A stretch of 60,141 nt of DNA from Lachnospiraceae bacterium (GCA_017618075.1 JAFZUY010000042.1:1-60141), one strand, 5' to 3'; shown: positions 17,765 through 26,444, numbered from the stretch's first letter. Made by a program: numbers and translations. Notes: generated from the letters alone by a model not told the origin.

Positions 17765-18574
17765 ATGAAAGAAAACTACAACAACGAAGTAATGTATTAT
17801 ACGTTTCCGGATTTTGAGCAGTTTGATTTTCTTGTTCATGCGTTTTCTTCGAGAGAGGGAGGCGTGAGCGAAGGATATTATTCTTCGATGAATCTCGGAA
17901 TCAAGACGGACGATTCAAAAGAAAACATCCTAAAAAACTACGAGCTTTTCACGGATGCTGTCGGAATTAAGCTTGAAGATGTTGTAATAGGCAATTTAAA
18001 CCACGGAAACAACGTCCGCGTGGCAACCAGAAACGATGCGGGTTGCGGTATTTTAAAGCCTTTCAATTATATTAACGTGGATGCGCTTGTAACCAACGAG
18101 CCCAATCTTGCGATTACCGTTACATGTGCTGACTGCGTGCCTGTTTTCTTTGTTGACCCCATAAAAAAAGCAATCGGTATCGCACATTCGGGCTGGAAGG
18201 GAACAGCGCAGGAAATCTCGGCAAAAGTAGTGGAAAAGATGGTCGAGGAATACGGATGCAAACCCGAAGATATTTATGCGGGAGTAGGTCCCTGCATTGG
18301 AATGTGCTGTTATGAAGTAAGCCGTGATGTTTTTGAAGAATTTCTTGAATTCGATTATCTGGACGATGCCTGGTATTTTGAAAAAGATGATGATAAATTC
18401 GATCTGGATTTAAGCCGAATTATTTTCGGAACGCTTGCATACTCGGGTATTTTACCCGAACACATCAGCATTTCCGGACTCTGCACCTGCTGCAACAACG
18501 ATGTATTGTTCTCGCACCGCGCGCAGAAAGGCAAACGCGGCACGATGGCAGGAATGATAATGTTAAAAGAATAA
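17765..18574 (+). CDS. pgeF: peptidoglycan editing factor / laccase-domain protein (YfiH/YlmD family)
   Basis: A 269-residue single-domain protein of the Cu-oxidase_4 (PF02578) family. Characteristic residues are visible: FSSREGGVSEG near residues 28-38, TCADCVPVFF (about 120-129) with the metal-site Cys, the His in IAHSGWKGT (about 139-147), GPCIGMCCYEV (about 178-188), and the closing TCCNNDVLFSHR. Members such as E. coli YfiH cleave wrongly built UDP-MurNAc-L-Ser and have purine-nucleoside activity in relatives. The start at 17765 follows GAGAGGG by 5 bases; any longer reading would run into the SRP RNA. It may be read by leak-through from the ffs promoter. Confidence 0.92.
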   Translation: MKENYNNEVMYYTFPDFEQFDFLVHAFSSREGGVSEGYYSSMNLGIKTDDSKENILKNYELFTDAVGIKLEDVVIGNLNHGNNVRVATRNDAGCGILKPFNYINVDALVTNEPNLAITVTCADCVPVFFVDPIKKAIGIAHSGWKGTAQEISAKVVEKMVEEYGCKPEDIYAGVGPCIGMCCYEVSRDVFEEFLEFDYLDDAWYFEKDDDKFDLDLSRIIFGTLAYSGILPEHISISGLCTCCNNDVLFSHRAQKGKRGTMAGMIMLKE

Positions 18575-18580
18575 TTGTAT

Positions 18581-19429
18581 TTATTCGATGATTGAAGAAT
18601 GAAGTTTGCGGTATTCTCTCGGAGAACAGCCGACAGACTCTAAAAATACTTTGTTAAAGGTTGTCGTGGACTGAAAACCAGCCATATATGCGCATTCAGT
18701 GATGGAGAGAGAATCGTCCGCCAAAAGCGCTATGGCATTATGAAGTCTGATTCGGGCAAGATACTGAGGGAAGGAAGTCTGAAGATATTCCTTAAAAAGC
18801 TTTGAGAAATAGTAAGGACTGAGCCCGACTTTCTTTGCCACCTCCGCCTGAGATATTTCTTCAGAACTGTGCTCGGCGATGTAATTGCACGCGGAACGCA
18901 CATAGTTCCAGGATGCGGCGGAATAGTTCGAAGGCCCAATCTGCTCGCGCTGTTCTTTTAAGACATATTCTCCGACAGCCAAAAGGACTTTGTATATTAA
19001 TATTTTGCATTTCGTCTCGCTAAAAGACGGTTTTTTGTCATAAATATCCTGTATCTCTTCAATTAAGTCTCTTATAATCTGAGCCGTTTCGGGCTCTTTT
19101 TTTGCGCTTATTATATGGCAGGCGGTCATAAATTTGGAAGCCGAAACAATATCGAGATTGTTATCGATGATATCTGAGGAAAACTGCACGAAAACAGTGC
19201 CTCCCTTTTCGGAAGAAAGTATTTCATGAAGCTCTCTGGGCCATATAAGAAGTATGTCGCCCGCAGAAAGATTATATTCCCGATCCTTTATTCTGTATTT
19301 GCAGTTATCTTTTAAAATAACCGTAAATTCAGCATCATTGTGCCAGTGAGGCGGAAAGTATTCGGGTGAGTTTTTTGAAACAACGTGAACGCCCTGAACA
19401 GACGCATATTTTATGATTTCTTTTTCCAT
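18581..19429 (-). CDS. AraC-family transcriptional regulator
   Basis: A 282-residue two-domain regulator. The N-terminal cupin has the HWHNDAEFTVILKDNCKYRI segment (residues 28-47) and GDILLIWPRELHEI (about 57-70), the usual sugar- or ligand-sensing barrel. The C-terminal DNA-binding domain has two helix-turn-helix units, EISQAEVAKKVGLSPYYFSK (about 186-205) and SITECAYMAGFQSTTTFNKV (about 236-255), with the typical closing GCSPREYRK. It is divergent from the SDR-MATE 3 pair, so it likely controls that unit. The ligand is unknown. Its stop lies 6 bases from the convergent pgeF stop with no terminator visible between. Confidence 0.92.
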   Translation of the reverse strand: MEKEIIKYASVQGVHVVSKNSPEYFPPHWHNDAEFTVILKDNCKYRIKDREYNLSAGDILLIWPRELHEILSSEKGGTVFVQFSSDIIDNNLDIVSASKFMTACHIISAKKEPETAQIIRDLIEEIQDIYDKKPSFSETKCKILIYKVLLAVGEYVLKEQREQIGPSNYSAASWNYVRSACNYIAEHSSEEISQAEVAKKVGLSPYYFSKLFKEYLQTSFPQYLARIRLHNAIALLADDSLSITECAYMAGFQSTTTFNKVFLESVGCSPREYRKLHSSIIE

Positions 19430-19462
19430 TCGTTTCCTCTTTTATGATTTCTCCTAAAATCA

Positions 19463-19490
19463 ATAATAGCAAAAAATGGGCAAAACACAA
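19463..19490 (-). promoter_or_regulatory. possible promoter of the AraC regulator
   Basis: On the minus strand TTGTGT (19485-19490), 16 bases, then TATTAT (19463-19468), about 27 bases before the mapped leader of the gene. The -35 is weak. Confidence 0.45.
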
Positions 19491-19546
19491 TAAATATCTG
19501 CTATTTTTGTGACCGTGGCCGTTTTATGATTAACATGTCACCTATA

Positions 19547-19574
19547 AAACTGTTAACCGGGGGGTTACGGTTTT
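19547..19574 (+). promoter_or_regulatory. G-rich inverted repeat upstream of the SDR gene
   Basis: AAACTGTTAACC (19547-19558) and GGTTACGGTTTT (19563-19574) are imperfect inverted copies around a run of G. It lies 35 bases before the SDR start and could be an operator or an RNA hairpin. Binding by the divergent AraC protein is a guess. Confidence 0.4.
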
Positions 19575-19608
19575 GGAAAAAGAAAAACAGATAAAACAGG
19601 AGATGGAT

Positions 19609-20631
19609 ATGAAGGCATTATTTATTGGCGGAACAGGCACAATCAGTGCCGCTATAGTAAGAAAACTTGCTGCAGATCCCTCATGGGAGGTCTGGCTGAT
19701 TAACCGTGGCAACAGAAGCGATGCAATTCCCGAAAACGTTCATCTTATCAAAGCAGATATGTCCGATGAAGAAGACGTTCGTAAAAAAATCGAAGGAATG
19801 CACTTTGACGTAGTCAGCGAATTTATCGGTTTTACGGTTGATCAGGTAGAAAGGGACTACAGACTTTTTAAGGAGAAAACGAATCAGTATATATACATAA
19901 GTTCCGCTTCGGCTTATAATAAGCCTGCAGCCGATTACAGAATCACTGAAGGCACGACGCTTGCAAACCCTCACTGGGAATACTCAAGAAACAAGATTGC
20001 TTCTGAAGAATTCCTGATGAAGAAGTACCGCGAGGAAGGTTTCCCGGTTACTATTGTAAGACCGAGCCATACCTACGATGAGAGAAACGTACCCTTAGGC
20101 GTTCACGGCAAAAAGGGCTTTTATCAGGTTATTAAGAGAATGCAGGAGGGTAAGCCCGTTATCATTCAGGGAGACGGAACATCTCTCTGGAACCTGACAT
20201 TCAATGCTGATTTTGCAGTCGGATTTATCGGCCTTATGGGCAACCGCCACGCTATCGGAGAAGCATTCCAGATTACAGGTGACGAAACACTTACCTGGAA
20301 TCAGATTTATGCTACAATAGCCGAAGCACTCGGTGTAAAATTAAATGCATATCATGTTTCTTCGGAATATTTAAGCGCAGTAGGGGATAAATACGGCTTT
20401 GATTTTGAAGGAAGTCTGATAGGAGATAAGGCTGTATCGGTTGTATTTGATAACAGCAAATTAAAAAGAATTGTACCCGAAATGAGAACGAACATAAGCT
20501 TTAACAAGGGTGTGAGAATTGCACTTGATTATGTTTTGTCTCATCCGGAATGCCGGGTGGAGGATCCTGAATTTGATGCCTGGTGCGACAAAGTAATAGA
20601 CGCTTTAGAACAGTCTAAGAAAGTAATCTAG
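19609..20631 (+). CDS. NAD-dependent epimerase/dehydratase (extended/atypical SDR)
   Basis: About 340 residues. The N-terminal Rossmann motif MKALFIGGTGTISAAIVRKL carries the glycine-rich GGTGTIS loop; an Asp in LIKADMSDEEDV (about 46-57) should position the adenine. The YISSASAYNKP segment (about 94-104) and YSRNK (about 124-128) supply the Ser and Tyr-x3-Lys of the SDR active site. The C-terminal half, with NLTFNADFAVGFIGLM, resembles sugar-nucleotide epimerases and isoflavone-reductase-like SDRs. Start 19609 is chosen because AGGAG lies 6 bases upstream; a start at 19573 would add 12 charged residues before the Rossmann strand. The MATE 3 gene follows after 6 bases. The substrate is unknown. 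Confidence 0.82.
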   Translation: MKALFIGGTGTISAAIVRKLAADPSWEVWLINRGNRSDAIPENVHLIKADMSDEEDVRKKIEGMHFDVVSEFIGFTVDQVERDYRLFKEKTNQYIYISSASAYNKPAADYRITEGTTLANPHWEYSRNKIASEEFLMKKYREEGFPVTIVRPSHTYDERNVPLGVHGKKGFYQVIKRMQEGKPVIIQGDGTSLWNLTFNADFAVGFIGLMGNRHAIGEAFQITGDETLTWNQIYATIAEALGVKLNAYHVSSEYLSAVGDKYGFDFEGSLIGDKAVSVVFDNSKLKRIVPEMRTNISFNKGVRIALDYVLSHPECRVEDPEFDAWCDKVIDALEQSKKVI

Positions 20632-20637
20632 TTTGAA

Positions 20638-22005
20638 ATGAGTAAAGAAAATAAGAGTCCTGTAATAAATGAAAAAACACCGCTGCTTGTAATAGCGGGA
20701 CCGATGTTCTTTGAACTGTTTCTCGGAGTAATGGTTAATAATGTCGACACTCTGATGTTAAGCCATTATGACGAATACGCGGTTGGTGCGGTCGGAAATG
20801 CGAACCAGATAATGTTTATGATTATCATTCTTTTTAACATTATCGCTACCGCAACATCGGTTGTTGTTGCACAGTACCTCGGAGCAAAACAGTACGACAA
20901 GATGAATATGATTTATTCGCTTGCAGTAGTGTTTAATGCGACCTTCGGCGTAATACTCAGTATCGGAATCGTACTGGCAAACCCGCTTTTTATGATGCTC
21001 CTAAAAGTATCGCCCGAGATGAAGCCCTACGCAATGACTTACATCTACATTGTTGGCGGCGGCGGATTTTTAATGGCAATTTACAATGTAATGATTCAGA
21101 TACTCCGTTGTAACGGATATCCGAAAGTCGGTATGTATATTTCCATCGCAATCAATGTAATCAATATCGGTGGAAACTATCTTTTCTTATACGGACCATT
21201 GAAAGGTTTGAATATGGGGGTTGCGGGGGTTGCAATTTCCACATTTGTTGCCAGAACGATAGCCGTTATAGCAGCTTTGGCATTCTTTTATATAGCAAAA
21301 ATCGGAAAGATTTCCATTCGCTACATAAGGCCTTTCCCGTTTGATCTTTTATGGAAGATGATTAAAATCGGTCTTCCTTCGGCGGGTGAAAATCTTTCAT
21401 ACACAATGTATCAGATGTGTCTTCTTTCGTTCGTAAACGGAATGGGTAACGATTCGGTAAATGCGAGAGTATATTGTAATTCACTGATTTCATTTGCAAT
21501 TATTTTCTCAAACGCATCGGCGATGGCAACGCAGATTATTACGGGTCACTTAGTTGGCGCAGGCAGAGAAGATCTGGCGTATAAAAGAGTGTTTAAAACC
21601 CTCCTTGTTTCTATGCCGATAACGATTGCGCTAGCGACAATTAACTGGGCATTAAGTCCGTTTACATTAAGGATCTTCACACAGAACGAAAAAGTAATCG
21701 CTCTGGGAAGTATGATATTGTTAGTGGATATTTTCCTTGAAATCGGCCGATGCCTTAACATGACATTCATCTGCTCACTAAAGGCAGCAGGCGCATACAT
21801 ATTCCCGCTTATAGTCGGCCTTATAACCATGTGGGGACTTGGCTTGACCTTCGGCTACGGCCTCGGAGTTCTCGCCGGCATCGGTGTCGCAGGTGTTTAT
21901 ATCGGAACAGCTATGGACGAATGTATCCGAGGAATTATCGTAATGTACTACTGGTATAAAAAGAAGTGGTTCGGAAAAGCGATTGTTGATAAAAAAGAAG
22001 AATAA
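20638..22005 (+). CDS. MATE family efflux transporter (copy 3)
   Basis: A 455-residue, 12-segment MATE transporter. LVIAGPMFFELFLGVMVNNV (residues 18-37) and the second-half IGLPSAGENLSYTMYQMCLL (about 244-263) are the paired conserved regions. It lies 6 bases after the SDR gene with no ribosome site of its own, so translation is probably coupled. The AraC-SDR-MATE arrangement suggests that a compound is sensed, modified and exported; this is inference. It ends at a shared terminator. Confidence 0.9.
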   Translation: MSKENKSPVINEKTPLLVIAGPMFFELFLGVMVNNVDTLMLSHYDEYAVGAVGNANQIMFMIIILFNIIATATSVVVAQYLGAKQYDKMNMIYSLAVVFNATFGVILSIGIVLANPLFMMLLKVSPEMKPYAMTYIYIVGGGGFLMAIYNVMIQILRCNGYPKVGMYISIAINVINIGGNYLFLYGPLKGLNMGVAGVAISTFVARTIAVIAALAFFYIAKIGKISIRYIRPFPFDLLWKMIKIGLPSAGENLSYTMYQMCLLSFVNGMGNDSVNARVYCNSLISFAIIFSNASAMATQIITGHLVGAGREDLAYKRVFKTLLVSMPITIALATINWALSPFTLRIFTQNEKVIALGSMILLVDIFLEIGRCLNMTFICSLKAAGAYIFPLIVGLITMWGLGLTFGYGLGVLAGIGVAGVYIGTAMDECIRGIIVMYYWYKKKWFGKAIVDKKEE

Positions 22006-22034
22006 AAAAAGGACTGCACAGGCAGTCCTTTTTT
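22004..22034. terminator. bidirectional terminator between MATE 3 and the Rpn-like gene
   Basis: GGACTGC (22011-22017) pairs with GCAGTCC (22022-22028), with an A-run before and a T-run after, between converging genes. Confidence 0.85.
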
Positions 22035-22045
22035 AGTATTATATA

Positions 22046-22972
22046 TTACTTTTCAGCAAGCAGTTTTTTGAGTTTTGCAATTTCTTTTTCAGCCTTATCT
22101 GCGCGTCTTTTTTCAGCATTTGCGAGTTTTCTTGCAGCTTTTTCACGTTCAGTAGCGGCATTAGCACGTTTTGTTTCTGAATCAGCACGCATTCTTTCCT
22201 TTTCTGTATTCGCCCTTTCCATTTGAATACCTTTTTGGATTCCACGGCCTTCTATCTTATCGTATACTTCACACATACTTATTTTTCCTTCCTTTAACTT
22301 ATCTCTTTCTTTATTCAGCTCACCCAATATCTGCGAATATCTCTTGTCTCCGACCATGATTTCCATCATTTTCAGGAATTCATCCTCATGTATAATCGGA
22401 TCGTCTAAAGGTACATAATCTTCGCATTTTCTCTTTTGAACAAAAAAATCTGCGATAATTTTGAAGTCGCTTTGAAACATATCTATCTGCTTCTGATTAA
22501 GGAACGCGACTTCGATAACATTAATTTTATAATCGCTTACATATTCTTTTATATTTGCAGGAATATCTAGTACTTCGTGTAATGATTTGCCATACCTCCA
22601 GTGCGTGGTTCCGAAATATAAAACAAGTGTTATTACCGGATATGGCTTTTTCTTACCTTCGTTTTTTAAGAGTTGTGATCTGTAGGAACTGCCGTCATAA
22701 GAAATTACTCTCAACGGCATATATTCCTCTGCTTTGTTCTGATGTTCTATTCCAAGAAATGCTATTCGTATCTCCTTATCATTATAGAATTTGGACACAT
22801 CTCTTTCCTGTTGATGGAGTTTGCCGCCAGCCTTATACTGACTTCGGTCTTTGGAATTCTCCAGTTGATCTTCATTGATTACCTGTTTTCCGCCAAAAAG
22901 AAAAACATTCATGATATCGGCGAAAACATCATTGTAATCGGCAAGAATTTTTTCGTTAGCATCTAACCCCAT
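22046..22972 (-). CDS. Rpn/YhgA-like PD-(D/E)XK nuclease with C-terminal coiled coil
   Basis: A 308-residue protein. The first 200 residues match the Rpn/PDDEXK-transposase-like families common in Lachnospiraceae: NDVFADIMNVFLFGG (about 14-28) supplies the first acidic residue, and IAFLGIEHQNKAEEYMPLRV (about 69-88) carries the E-x-Q core. YDGSSYRSQL follows, then the ITLVLYFGTTHWRY strand. Related Rpn proteins are DNA endonucleases that promote RecA-independent recombination. The C-terminal 70 residues are an almost uninterrupted Ala/Glu/Lys/Arg coiled coil. It stands alone, with GGAAAGGA as ribosome site. A remnant of a mobile element is possible, but no ends were seen. Confidence 0.72.
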   Translation of the reverse strand: MGLDANEKILADYNDVFADIMNVFLFGGKQVINEDQLENSKDRSQYKAGGKLHQQERDVSKFYNDKEIRIAFLGIEHQNKAEEYMPLRVISYDGSSYRSQLLKNEGKKKPYPVITLVLYFGTTHWRYGKSLHEVLDIPANIKEYVSDYKINVIEVAFLNQKQIDMFQSDFKIIADFFVQKRKCEDYVPLDDPIIHEDEFLKMMEIMVGDKRYSQILGELNKERDKLKEGKISMCEVYDKIEGRGIQKGIQMERANTEKERMRADSETKRANAATEREKAARKLANAEKRRADKAEKEIAKLKKLLAEK

Positions 22973-23415
22973 GCATATATCCTTTCCGCAGGAATTACTT
23001 CCTGCATTTATATAATTCTTTTAGCAGGAAAATTTCCGGGAAAGTTGTATTAACAAATCCGATGTCGGGAATCCGACGATAGAAAATCCTGAATTTGATT
23101 GTATCGTAACATTGAGATTTGGTTTAATCAATATAAAAACAGCAAATAAAAAAAGTTTGTGAAATATAACGAAAACCGAGAAAAATCGGCCTTCAAAAAC
23201 GCCTTCAAACGCCCTGTTTATAGGCATTTTCTACTTGTCAAAAGAATACTCAAACAAGGAGTAAATGAATGTCATTTAACTAAATTTTGTGCCCCTTTTT
23301 TCTTAAGTTTGTCTAATACAATATCTCTATATATTTTTTTATAATATACATTGAGTTTATGTGTGTAATAAGTTTTTTCATAAATTCTAGTTATAGCAAA
23401 AACGGAGGTTTTAGA
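22973..23415. other. AT-rich intergenic region without a supported gene
   Basis: About 440 bases between the Rpn-like gene and the esterase gene. Reading frames of 60-68 codons exist on both strands but lack good ribosome sites and recognisable protein. The part next to 22972 is the leader of the Rpn-like gene. A TATAAT at 23340-23345 could be the -10 of the esterase transcript, with a poor -35 (TACAAT, 23317-23322), about 70 bases before its start. Confidence 0.5.
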
Positions 23416-24924
23416 ATGTTAAGAAAAGTCATGACTGAAAACGGCGAAGTTCGCGGTTTGGCGGGAAACAACACGAGAATTACGGTTTTTAAAGGAATTC
23501 CTTTTGCAGCACCGCCCGTGGGAGATTTGAGATGGAAAGCTCCTCAGCCGGCTAAGAATTGGGAAGGCGTGCTTGATGCATACAAGTTTGGCCCTATTTC
23601 AATGCAGGATGTACCGGGTCTTTCGGATGACATTTATGTTCGTGACTGGCATGTTGATCCCGAAATCGATATGGATGAAGACTGCCTTTATCTTAACGTT
23701 TGGACTAACGCAAAGAGTGCAGACGAAAAACTTCCTGTGCTTATATGGTTTTTCGGCGGCGGTTTCCAGTGGGGCTATCCGCCTGAAATGGAATTCAACG
23801 GTGAAAACATTGCTAAAAGAGGCGTAGTTTTCGTATCTGTTAACTATCGTCTCGGAGCATTCGGTTTTCTTGCACACGAAGAACTTTCCAAAGAAAGCCC
23901 TGATGCACCTACCAACTTCGGTCTTCTCGACCAGCAGGCAGGTATCAAATGGGTTAAAAGAAATATCGCTGCATTCGGCGGTGACCCTGACAATATAACC
24001 ATCATGGGTCAGTCTGCAGGTGGCGGAAGTGTATTTTCACATCTTACAGGCTCTTCACAGGGACTTTTCCAGAAGGCCGTAATCATGAGCGGAATAATCG
24101 GATTTCCTTACTTCAATGACTTTGTAATCGTTCCCCGCGATTTTGAAGCAGTTCAGCAGAAAGGCGACGAATTTATTAAGTCACTCGGCGTTAATACTAT
24201 CGAAGAAGCAAGAAAACTTGATGCTTCGTTTGTTCGTGACAAAGCAAGCGAGTTCAGAAACAAGAACAATTTCTTCTTCTGTCCTTCGATTGACGGATGC
24301 TTCTTAAAAGAGAATCAGACCAAGGCATTCCTTGAGGGAAGACATGCTCATGTGCCTATGATGTCAGGTAATACAAGCGATGAATTTAAGAGCTTTATCG
24401 TGGCTGAAAACGATGAAGATTTCGAAAAGAAAGCAAGAGAAATCTTTGGTGACAAGGCAGACGAATTCCTTTCATTCAAGGAAGCACATGTTAAAAACGG
24501 CAATCAGTATGCTTTTGCAAACGGCATTGAATGCGCGGTTAAAGGCGTATTTGAACATAACGACAAAGATTGTTATTACTATCTTTTCAATCCCGACATT
24601 CCCGGCTGGGACAACCCCGGCACATTCCATTCGGTAGACCTCTGGTTCTTCTTTGAGACCTTAGGACTCTGCTGGAGACCTTTTGTCGGAAGGCATTTCG
24701 ATCTTGCAAGACAGATCTGCAACTATCTTACAAACTTTGTTAAGACAGGCGATCCTAACGGAAATGACGCAGACGGAACACCTATGCCTACATGGGCTCC
24801 TTACACAGCAGAGAACAAAGCCGGTATGGAATTTACTTCAAACGGTCCCGTTCCCGGAGCACGCGATTCCGAGTTTGACGAATTTATCAAAGAATGGCTT
24901 AACAAAAAAGGCCTTGAAATGTAA
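23416..24924 (+). CDS. carboxylesterase, type B family
   Basis: About 502 residues. The oxyanion hole is FFGGGFQWG (about 112-120), the nucleophile Ser lies in FGGDPDNITIMGQSAGGGSV (about 184-203), the acid is the Glu of SGNTSDEFKSF (about 316-326) and the His is in GTFHSVDLWFFF (about 405-416). This is the complete triad of the type B carboxylesterase fold. There is no signal peptide, so it is cytoplasmic. Start 23416 follows GGAGG by 8 bases; a longer reading from 23359 has no ribosome site. It is followed after 15 bases by a GH43 gene. Removal of acetyl or feruloyl groups from imported xylo-oligosaccharides is a reasonable guess, not shown by sequence. Confidence 0.9.
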   Translation: MLRKVMTENGEVRGLAGNNTRITVFKGIPFAAPPVGDLRWKAPQPAKNWEGVLDAYKFGPISMQDVPGLSDDIYVRDWHVDPEIDMDEDCLYLNVWTNAKSADEKLPVLIWFFGGGFQWGYPPEMEFNGENIAKRGVVFVSVNYRLGAFGFLAHEELSKESPDAPTNFGLLDQQAGIKWVKRNIAAFGGDPDNITIMGQSAGGGSVFSHLTGSSQGLFQKAVIMSGIIGFPYFNDFVIVPRDFEAVQQKGDEFIKSLGVNTIEEARKLDASFVRDKASEFRNKNNFFFCPSIDGCFLKENQTKAFLEGRHAHVPMMSGNTSDEFKSFIVAENDEDFEKKAREIFGDKADEFLSFKEAHVKNGNQYAFANGIECAVKGVFEHNDKDCYYYLFNPDIPGWDNPGTFHSVDLWFFFETLGLCWRPFVGRHFDLARQICNYLTNFVKTGDPNGNDADGTPMPTWAPYTAENKAGMEFTSNGPVPGARDSEFDEFIKEWLNKKGLEM

Positions 24925-24939
24925 TGAAAGGTTTATTTT

Positions 24940-26340
24940 ATGAAACAGTGTTTTAACCCGTATTTACCTTCATACGAATATGTTCCCGACGGTGAACCCC
25001 ATGTCTTCGGAGACAGGGTTTATGTGTATGGTTCACATGACAGATTTGGCGGACACTTCTTCTGCCAGAACGACTATGTGTGCTATTCTGCGCCCGTCGA
25101 TGACCTAAAAGACTGGAAATACGAGGGCGTAATCTACACCAGACTGGACGATGCCCTCAACGAGAAAAACAACATGTGTCTTTACGCACCCGATGTAACT
25201 CAGGGTCCTGACGGAAGATACTATCTTTACTATGCTCTTGATAAGGTATCAACGATTTCCGTAGCAGTCTGCGATACACCTGCAGGAAGATATCAGTTTT
25301 ATGGATATGTTCATTACGAGGATGGCACTAAGCTCGGTGACAAGGGCGAAGAGCATCAGTTCGATCCCGCAGTAATCACAGAGGGTGACACCACATATCT
25401 TTATACAGGTGGCGTATGTGCATTCGGTGATGCATCTGTACACGGTTCTATGTGTACAGTGCTCGACAAGGATATGCTTACCATAAAAGAAGCGCCCAAA
25501 TTCGTGGTTCCCTCACCCGTATCGGCACTTGGAACAGACTATGAAAAACACGGATTTTTCGAGGCTTCTTCAATTCGTAAATTCGACGGAAAATACTATT
25601 TTGTATACTCTTCGGAAGTTATGCATGAGCTTTGCTATGCAACCAGTGACTATCCCGACAGAGATTTCAAATACGGCGGAGTTATCGTTTCAAACTGCGA
25701 TATCGGTATATCCACATACAAAAAAGCAGAAGAGCCCGCAGCGTATGGCGCAAACAACCACGGCGGTCTCTGCGAGATAAACGGAAAGAGATATATCTTT
25801 TATCACCGCCAGACCAACAATGACTGGTATGCACGTCAGGGCTGCGCGGAAGAGGTTAAGTTCCTTCCTGACGGAAGCATTCCCCAGGTTGAGATTACAT
25901 CCTGCGGCTTAAACGGCGGACCTCTCGCAGACACTGAGGAATATCCTTCCTACATTGTCTGCAACATGTATACGGACAAAGAAAGAATCCCTTATGTCGG
26001 CGGACATCACGTTCCCAGAGTAACTCAGGACGGAAAAGACGGAGAAGAATGTGTAGGTTATATCTACAACATAGTTGAAAATACAACACTTGGATTTAAA
26101 TATTTTGATTTTAAAGGCGTAAAAGGAATTGAGCTTGACGTTTGCGGATACGGAAAAGGCGACTTCGAGGTCCGCACAACCCCGGACGGTCCTGTTTATG
26201 CCAAATTAGGCGTTGATTTTGAAACCGTTTGGGTAACGTACAAATCAGAATGTAATATTCCCGACGGAGTTTCGGCTTTGTACCTTAAGTACACCGGCTT
26301 CGGAAATATGGGATTAAAGTCCTTTAGATTTCTTCATTAA
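24940..26340 (+). CDS. glycoside hydrolase family 43 (arabinofuranosidase/xylosidase-like)
   Basis: A 466-residue cytoplasmic enzyme. The five-bladed propeller domain (about 1-320) starts with PSYEYVPDGEPHVFGDRVYV (residues 10-29); Asp17 should be the general base. YAPDVTQGPDGRYYLYYA (about 82-99) holds the pKa-tuning Asp and HGFFEASSIRKFDGKYYFVY (about 203-222) the acid Glu. The C-terminal 130 residues form a beta-rich carbohydrate-binding-like module. The PDGEPHVFGDRVYVYGSHD pattern is, from memory, close to intracellular GH43 arabinofuranosidases of Butyrivibrio. It lacks a signal peptide and forms a unit with the esterase, suggesting trimming of imported hemicellulose fragments. Confidence 0.9.
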   Translation: MKQCFNPYLPSYEYVPDGEPHVFGDRVYVYGSHDRFGGHFFCQNDYVCYSAPVDDLKDWKYEGVIYTRLDDALNEKNNMCLYAPDVTQGPDGRYYLYYALDKVSTISVAVCDTPAGRYQFYGYVHYEDGTKLGDKGEEHQFDPAVITEGDTTYLYTGGVCAFGDASVHGSMCTVLDKDMLTIKEAPKFVVPSPVSALGTDYEKHGFFEASSIRKFDGKYYFVYSSEVMHELCYATSDYPDRDFKYGGVIVSNCDIGISTYKKAEEPAAYGANNHGGLCEINGKRYIFYHRQTNNDWYARQGCAEEVKFLPDGSIPQVEITSCGLNGGPLADTEEYPSYIVCNMYTDKERIPYVGGHHVPRVTQDGKDGEECVGYIYNIVENTTLGFKYFDFKGVKGIELDVCGYGKGDFEVRTTPDGPVYAKLGVDFETVWVTYKSECNIPDGVSALYLKYTGFGNMGLKSFRFLH

Positions 26341-26360
26341 ATTTTTTATACATACCTTCG

Positions 26361-26391
26361 AAAAAGGACTGCTGAAATGTGGTCCTTTTTT
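26361..26391 (+). terminator. terminator after the GH43 gene
   Basis: AAAAAGGAC (26361-26369) pairs with GTCCTTTTT (26382-26390) across a 12-base loop, followed by more T. Confidence 0.75.
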
Positions 26392-26416
26392 ATTCTTCTA
26401 AAAGAATAAAAATCAC

Positions 26417-26444
26417 GACAAATGCCTAAAAATAGGGATTTGTC
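26417..26444 (+). repeat. 28-bp near-perfect palindrome upstream of the Tad operon
   Basis: GACAAATGCCTA and TAGGGATTTGTC are inverted copies with one mismatch around AAAA. The palindrome overlaps a direct repeat of AAAAATCACGA-CAAAT (26408-26423) and AAAAATCACGAAAAAT (26459-26474). It lies 54-81 bases upstream of the Tad -35 element, a position suited to an activator or repressor site. No regulator gene is adjacent. Confidence 0.5.

Noticed and set aside
23021-23344. Two short frames in the gap before the esterase gene
   Set aside because: They overlap on opposite strands, lack good start regions and resemble no known protein; they fit chance frames in AT-rich DNA.
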